Shown here in pieces: positions 4,693-7,448 of a DNA stretch of 7,448 nucleotides. The stretch comes from Paracoccaceae bacterium. Its GTDB lineage: Bacteria; Pseudomonadota; Alphaproteobacteria; Rhodobacterales; Rhodobacteraceae. The stretch spans positions 1 to 7,448 of the forward strand of contig SKUV01000316.1 of the NCBI GenBank assembly GCA_007129775.1, in the 5' to 3' direction. Every line of letters starts with the position of its first letter. Position 1 is the first letter of the stretch. The translations under genes were made by a program, and so were the position numbers. The notes beneath the pieces were generated by a model. That model did no database searches and had not been told where the DNA came from. It saw only the letters and a list, made by a program, of their open reading frames with translations.

Positions 4693-5186
4693 AGCCCCAT
4701 CACCCCGTGGGCGAGCGCCGCCAGCGCCACCACGCCCAGCGCCGCAAACACCCCCGCGATCACGTCATCCAGCATCAGCCCCAGCGGATCGTGCCGCATG
4801 TCGGCCCAGCCCACCGGCCCGGGTTTCCAGATATCGAAGAGCCGGAAGAGCACGAAGGCGGCCACGATCCCCGGCCAGAGTGCCAGAACCGGCACCCCCT
4901 GCATCGCCGCGCCGACCGACACCGGCAACAGCGCCACGAACATGCCCGCGACCTCGTCGATCACGATCTCGGACGGGTCGGGATCGTCACCGCCCTCGGT
5001 TTCCACCCGCGCCGCCCAGAGCCCGGCCCCGAAGGCCAGCGCCAGTCCCGCGGCCAAGGCCAGCGGCCCGCCGGCCAGATGCAGCACCCATGCCGCGGGC
5101 AGGGCAGCGAGGCTGCCCCATGTGCCGGGCGCCGGGCGCAGAAGGCCCGCGCCGAAAAACGTGGCGATGAGGCGCGACAGGGTCAT
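4689..5186 (-). CDS. pgpA: Phosphatidylglycerophosphatase A
   Basis: PgpA is an inner-membrane, Mg-dependent phosphatase that removes phosphate from phosphatidylglycerophosphate to make phosphatidylglycerol. The 165-residue protein has the family's normal size and motifs: APGTWGSLAALP (19-30), DPSEIVIDEVAGM (70-82) with acidic Asp77-Glu78, FRLFDIWKPGPVGWAD (114-129) and LDDVIAG (139-145). Hydrophobic stretches at about 26-57, 79-95, 99-118 and 143-162 fit a multi-spanning membrane protein. The ATG at 5186 lies 6 nt after the ispDF stop, with only a weak Shine-Dalgarno (TAGG), and its TGA overlaps the pncC GTG. Spacing on both sides indicates one operon. The sequence appears intact. Confidence 0.95.
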   Translation of the reverse strand: MTLSRLIATFFGAGLLRPAPGTWGSLAALPAAWVLHLAGGPLALAAGLALAFGAGLWAARVETEGGDDPDPSEIVIDEVAGMFVALLPVSVGAAMQGVPVLALWPGIVAAFVLFRLFDIWKPGPVGWADMRHDPLGLMLDDVIAGVFAALGVVALAALAHGVMGL

Positions 5187-5192
5187 CCGCGC

Positions 5193-6479
5193 CTAACCCG
5201 CCACCAGCATCACGCTGGCCAGCGCGGCGATGCCCTCCTCGCGGCCGGCAAAGCCCAGCCGCTCGGACGTGGTGGCCTTGACGCTGACGCGGTCCGCTGC
5301 CACCCCGAGGATGCCGGCCAGCGCCGCGCGCATCGCCTCGGCATGGGGCCCGATCTTGGGCCGCTCGCAGATCAGCGTCACATCGGCGCTGGTGATCCGA
5401 AAACCGCGCGCCTCGGCCAGTGCCGCGGCGTGGCGCAGGAAGATGCGGCTCTCGGCGCCTTTCCATTGCGGATCGGAGGGCGGGAAGTGGCGGCCGATAT
5501 CGCCCTCGGCCAGCGCGCCATAGATCGCATCGGTCAGCGCGTGCATGCCCACATCGGCGTCGGAATGGCCTTCCAGCCCGCGATCGAACGGCACCGATAC
5601 ACCGCAAAGCACCACTGCCGCGCCCGGGCCGAAGCGATGCACGTCAAAGCCGGTGCCGGTGCGGATATCCACAGGCTGCGCCCCCATGATGCGGCTGGCC
5701 CGGGCGATGTCGCCGGGCATGGTCAGCTTCACGTTGTCCTCATCCCCGGGCAGGATCGCCACGTCAAGCCCTGCGGCCAGCGCCACCTCCACATCGTCGG
5801 CGGCCGTCTGCGCTTCCTCGCTGCGGTGGGCGGCGAGGATCGCGTCGAGGTGAAAGCCCTGCGGCGTCTGTGCCCGAAAGAGCCCCGCGCGTGGAACCAC
5901 TGCCTCAACCCGCCCCTCGGCCCCGAGCCACAGCGCATCGCTGACCGCCAGCGCAGGCGCCGCGCCGGGGGCCTCGTCCAGCGCCGCGCGCACCCGGGAA
6001 ATCAGCGCAGGCGTGACCATCGGGCGCGCACCGTCATGGATCAGCACCCGCGCGATCCCGCGCCCCGCCAGCGCCTCGAGCGCGTTGCGCACCGAGGCGC
6101 TGCGCGTGGCGCCGCCGCTCACGGTTTCGACATCGGGGGCGAGGAGGTGTGCGGCGCGGGCCATGTCGTCGGGGTGCAGCACCAGAACGATTGGCGCCAG
6201 CCCGGCAGCGCGGAAAGCGGCGAGCGAGTGGGCCAGAACCGGCTGCCCGGCCAGCGTCTGCCACTGCTTGGGCAGCGGCCCGCCCAGCCGGGTGCCGCGA
6301 CCGGCGGCGACAATCACCGCAGCACAGGCCGCGCCCTCTGCCGTGACCTCCGCTGTGCCGTCGTCCGGTTGCGGGGCCGGCGCCGGGCCTTCGGCGCGCG
6401 GGTCCGCGGGGTCCGCGCCCGCCGGGCCGGCCGCAATTGCCGTGCTGGTTTCGGGCGGCGGCACGGTGGCGTCAGGCAT
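5193..6479 (-). CDS. ispDF: Bifunctional IspD/IspF: MEP cytidylyltransferase and MEcPP synthase
   Basis: This fused enzyme performs two non-consecutive steps of the MEP isoprenoid pathway: CTP-dependent formation of CDP-methylerythritol (IspD) and cyclisation to MEcPP (IspF). IspD covers about 52-265, with VAAGRGTRLGGPLPKQ (57-72), HDGARP (148-153), AQTPQGFH (203-210) and DNVKLTMPGD (248-257). IspF covers about 271-428, with GTGFDVHRFG (275-284; metal ligands Asp279, His281), GHSDADVGMHALTDA (304-318; His313), DIGRHFPPSD (327-336) and KATTSERLGFAGREEGIAA (401-419). The fusion is common in alphaproteobacteria. The first 50 residues are an Ala/Pro/Glu-rich extension not needed by IspD. Even so, ATG 6479 has a GGAG Shine-Dalgarno (6485-6488) 5 nt upstream and no later start is convincing. 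It leads the operon with pgpA and pncC. Confidence 0.96.
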   Translation of the reverse strand: MPDATVPPPETSTAIAAGPAGADPADPRAEGPAPAPQPDDGTAEVTAEGAACAAVIVAAGRGTRLGGPLPKQWQTLAGQPVLAHSLAAFRAAGLAPIVLVLHPDDMARAAHLLAPDVETVSGGATRSASVRNALEALAGRGIARVLIHDGARPMVTPALISRVRAALDEAPGAAPALAVSDALWLGAEGRVEAVVPRAGLFRAQTPQGFHLDAILAAHRSEEAQTAADDVEVALAAGLDVAILPGDEDNVKLTMPGDIARASRIMGAQPVDIRTGTGFDVHRFGPGAAVVLCGVSVPFDRGLEGHSDADVGMHALTDAIYGALAEGDIGRHFPPSDPQWKGAESRIFLRHAAALAEARGFRITSADVTLICERPKIGPHAEAMRAALAGILGVAADRVSVKATTSERLGFAGREEGIAALASVMLVAG

Positions 6480-6509
6480 GGCGGCTCCGGAGGTTTTGCA
6501 TTGTGCGAA

Positions 6510-6538
6510 TGTCTAGGCCAACGGATGGCGGCTGACAA
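6510..6538 (-). promoter_or_regulatory. Candidate sigma-70-type promoter of the ispDF-pgpA-pncC operon
   Basis: On the minus strand TTGTCA (6538-6533) matches the -35 consensus at five of six bases. TAGACA (6515-6510) is a fair -10 box, and the spacer is exactly 17 bp. Transcription would start near 6503, giving a leader of about 24 nt with the GGAG ribosome site inside it. Confidence 0.5.
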
Positions 6539-6615
6539 TGGCGCAGCAGTCGCTCCGGGCTTTGCCTAAATTTTGGGCTGTTGTCTGTTTCCGCGTCAGA
6601 TAGGGCGGGCGCCAT

Positions 6616-6644
6616 TTGCCTTGAGCGCCGACTGGCCATAGATC
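6616..6644 (+). promoter_or_regulatory. Weak candidate promoter for dusB
   Basis: TTGCCT (6616-6621) and TAGATC (6639-6644), 17 bp apart, are the best-placed pair ahead of dusB and would give a leader of roughly 20 nt. Both hexamers depart from consensus. A promoter somewhere in the 193-bp divergent gap is expected, but this assignment is tentative. Confidence 0.25.
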
Positions 6645-6672
6645 AGGGATCAAACCGCACAAGGAATAGGCT

Positions 6673-7448
<776 letters not shown>

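Noticed and set aside
3826..5196. 456-codon plus-strand frame through the repeat, pncC and pgpA
   Set aside because: It is antisense to pncC and pgpA and lacks any domain; only lack of stop codons supports it.
6518..6540. Third partial copy of the repeat near the ispDF promoter (CAACGGATGGC)
   Set aside because: Only 11 bases match an arm of the repeat and the flanks do not align, so chance is sufficient.
4707..6569. 620-codon plus-strand frame opposite pgpA and ispDF
   Set aside because: It is wholly antisense to two complete enzymes and rich in Gln/His/Arg, as expected for a mirror frame.

Overview
The window is GC-rich DNA that looks like an alphaproteobacterium of the Rhodobacterales (Rhodobacter/Paracoccus/Rhodovulum-like). 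This rests on the gene set and its order: fabI divergent from pdxH; a two-domain cold-shock protein followed by an exported DUF192 protein and tRNA-Pro; and a fused ispDF with pgpA and pncC, divergent from dusB (nifR3). No species call is possible without a search.

Left edge (1-631, minus strand): one uninterrupted open frame overlaps the end of fabI by ATGA. It starts as a LysE-family exporter, but after about 80 residues it becomes the middle of a haem-copper (caa3/aa3-like) cytochrome c oxidase subunit I. The switch lies at about 380-397. It is either a chimeric assembly join or a real recombination, and neither half is a complete protein. fabI (628-1452, minus) is complete.

Middle (1559-3642, plus strand): pdxH, a double cold-shock-domain protein, an exported DUF192 protein and tRNA-Pro(UGG) follow one another. 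The gaps hold a perfect 8-bp hairpin, a GC-rich hairpin, a tandem decamer and a plausible terminator.

3643-4188 contains no convincing gene. It holds two copies of a 173-nt direct repeat spaced exactly 220 nt apart, about 91% identical. Each can fold into a 135-nt element closed by a 17-bp stem. Every G/T opposition in the stems would pair in a plus-strand transcript but not in a minus-strand one. This is the strongest candidate here for something not explained by standard annotation: a repeated structured RNA or a mobile palindromic repeat downstream of tRNA-Pro. A small hairpin and a threefold decamer follow.

Right part: a compact minus-strand operon ispDF-pgpA-pncC (6479 down to 4189) with tight or overlapping junctions and a recognisable promoter at 6510-6538. 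It joins isoprenoid precursor synthesis, phosphatidylglycerol synthesis and nicotinamide-nucleotide salvage. Divergent from it is dusB/nifR3 (from 6673, TTG start), which runs off the right edge. In Rhodobacter capsulatus nifR3 leads the ntrB-ntrC operon, so those genes may follow outside the window.
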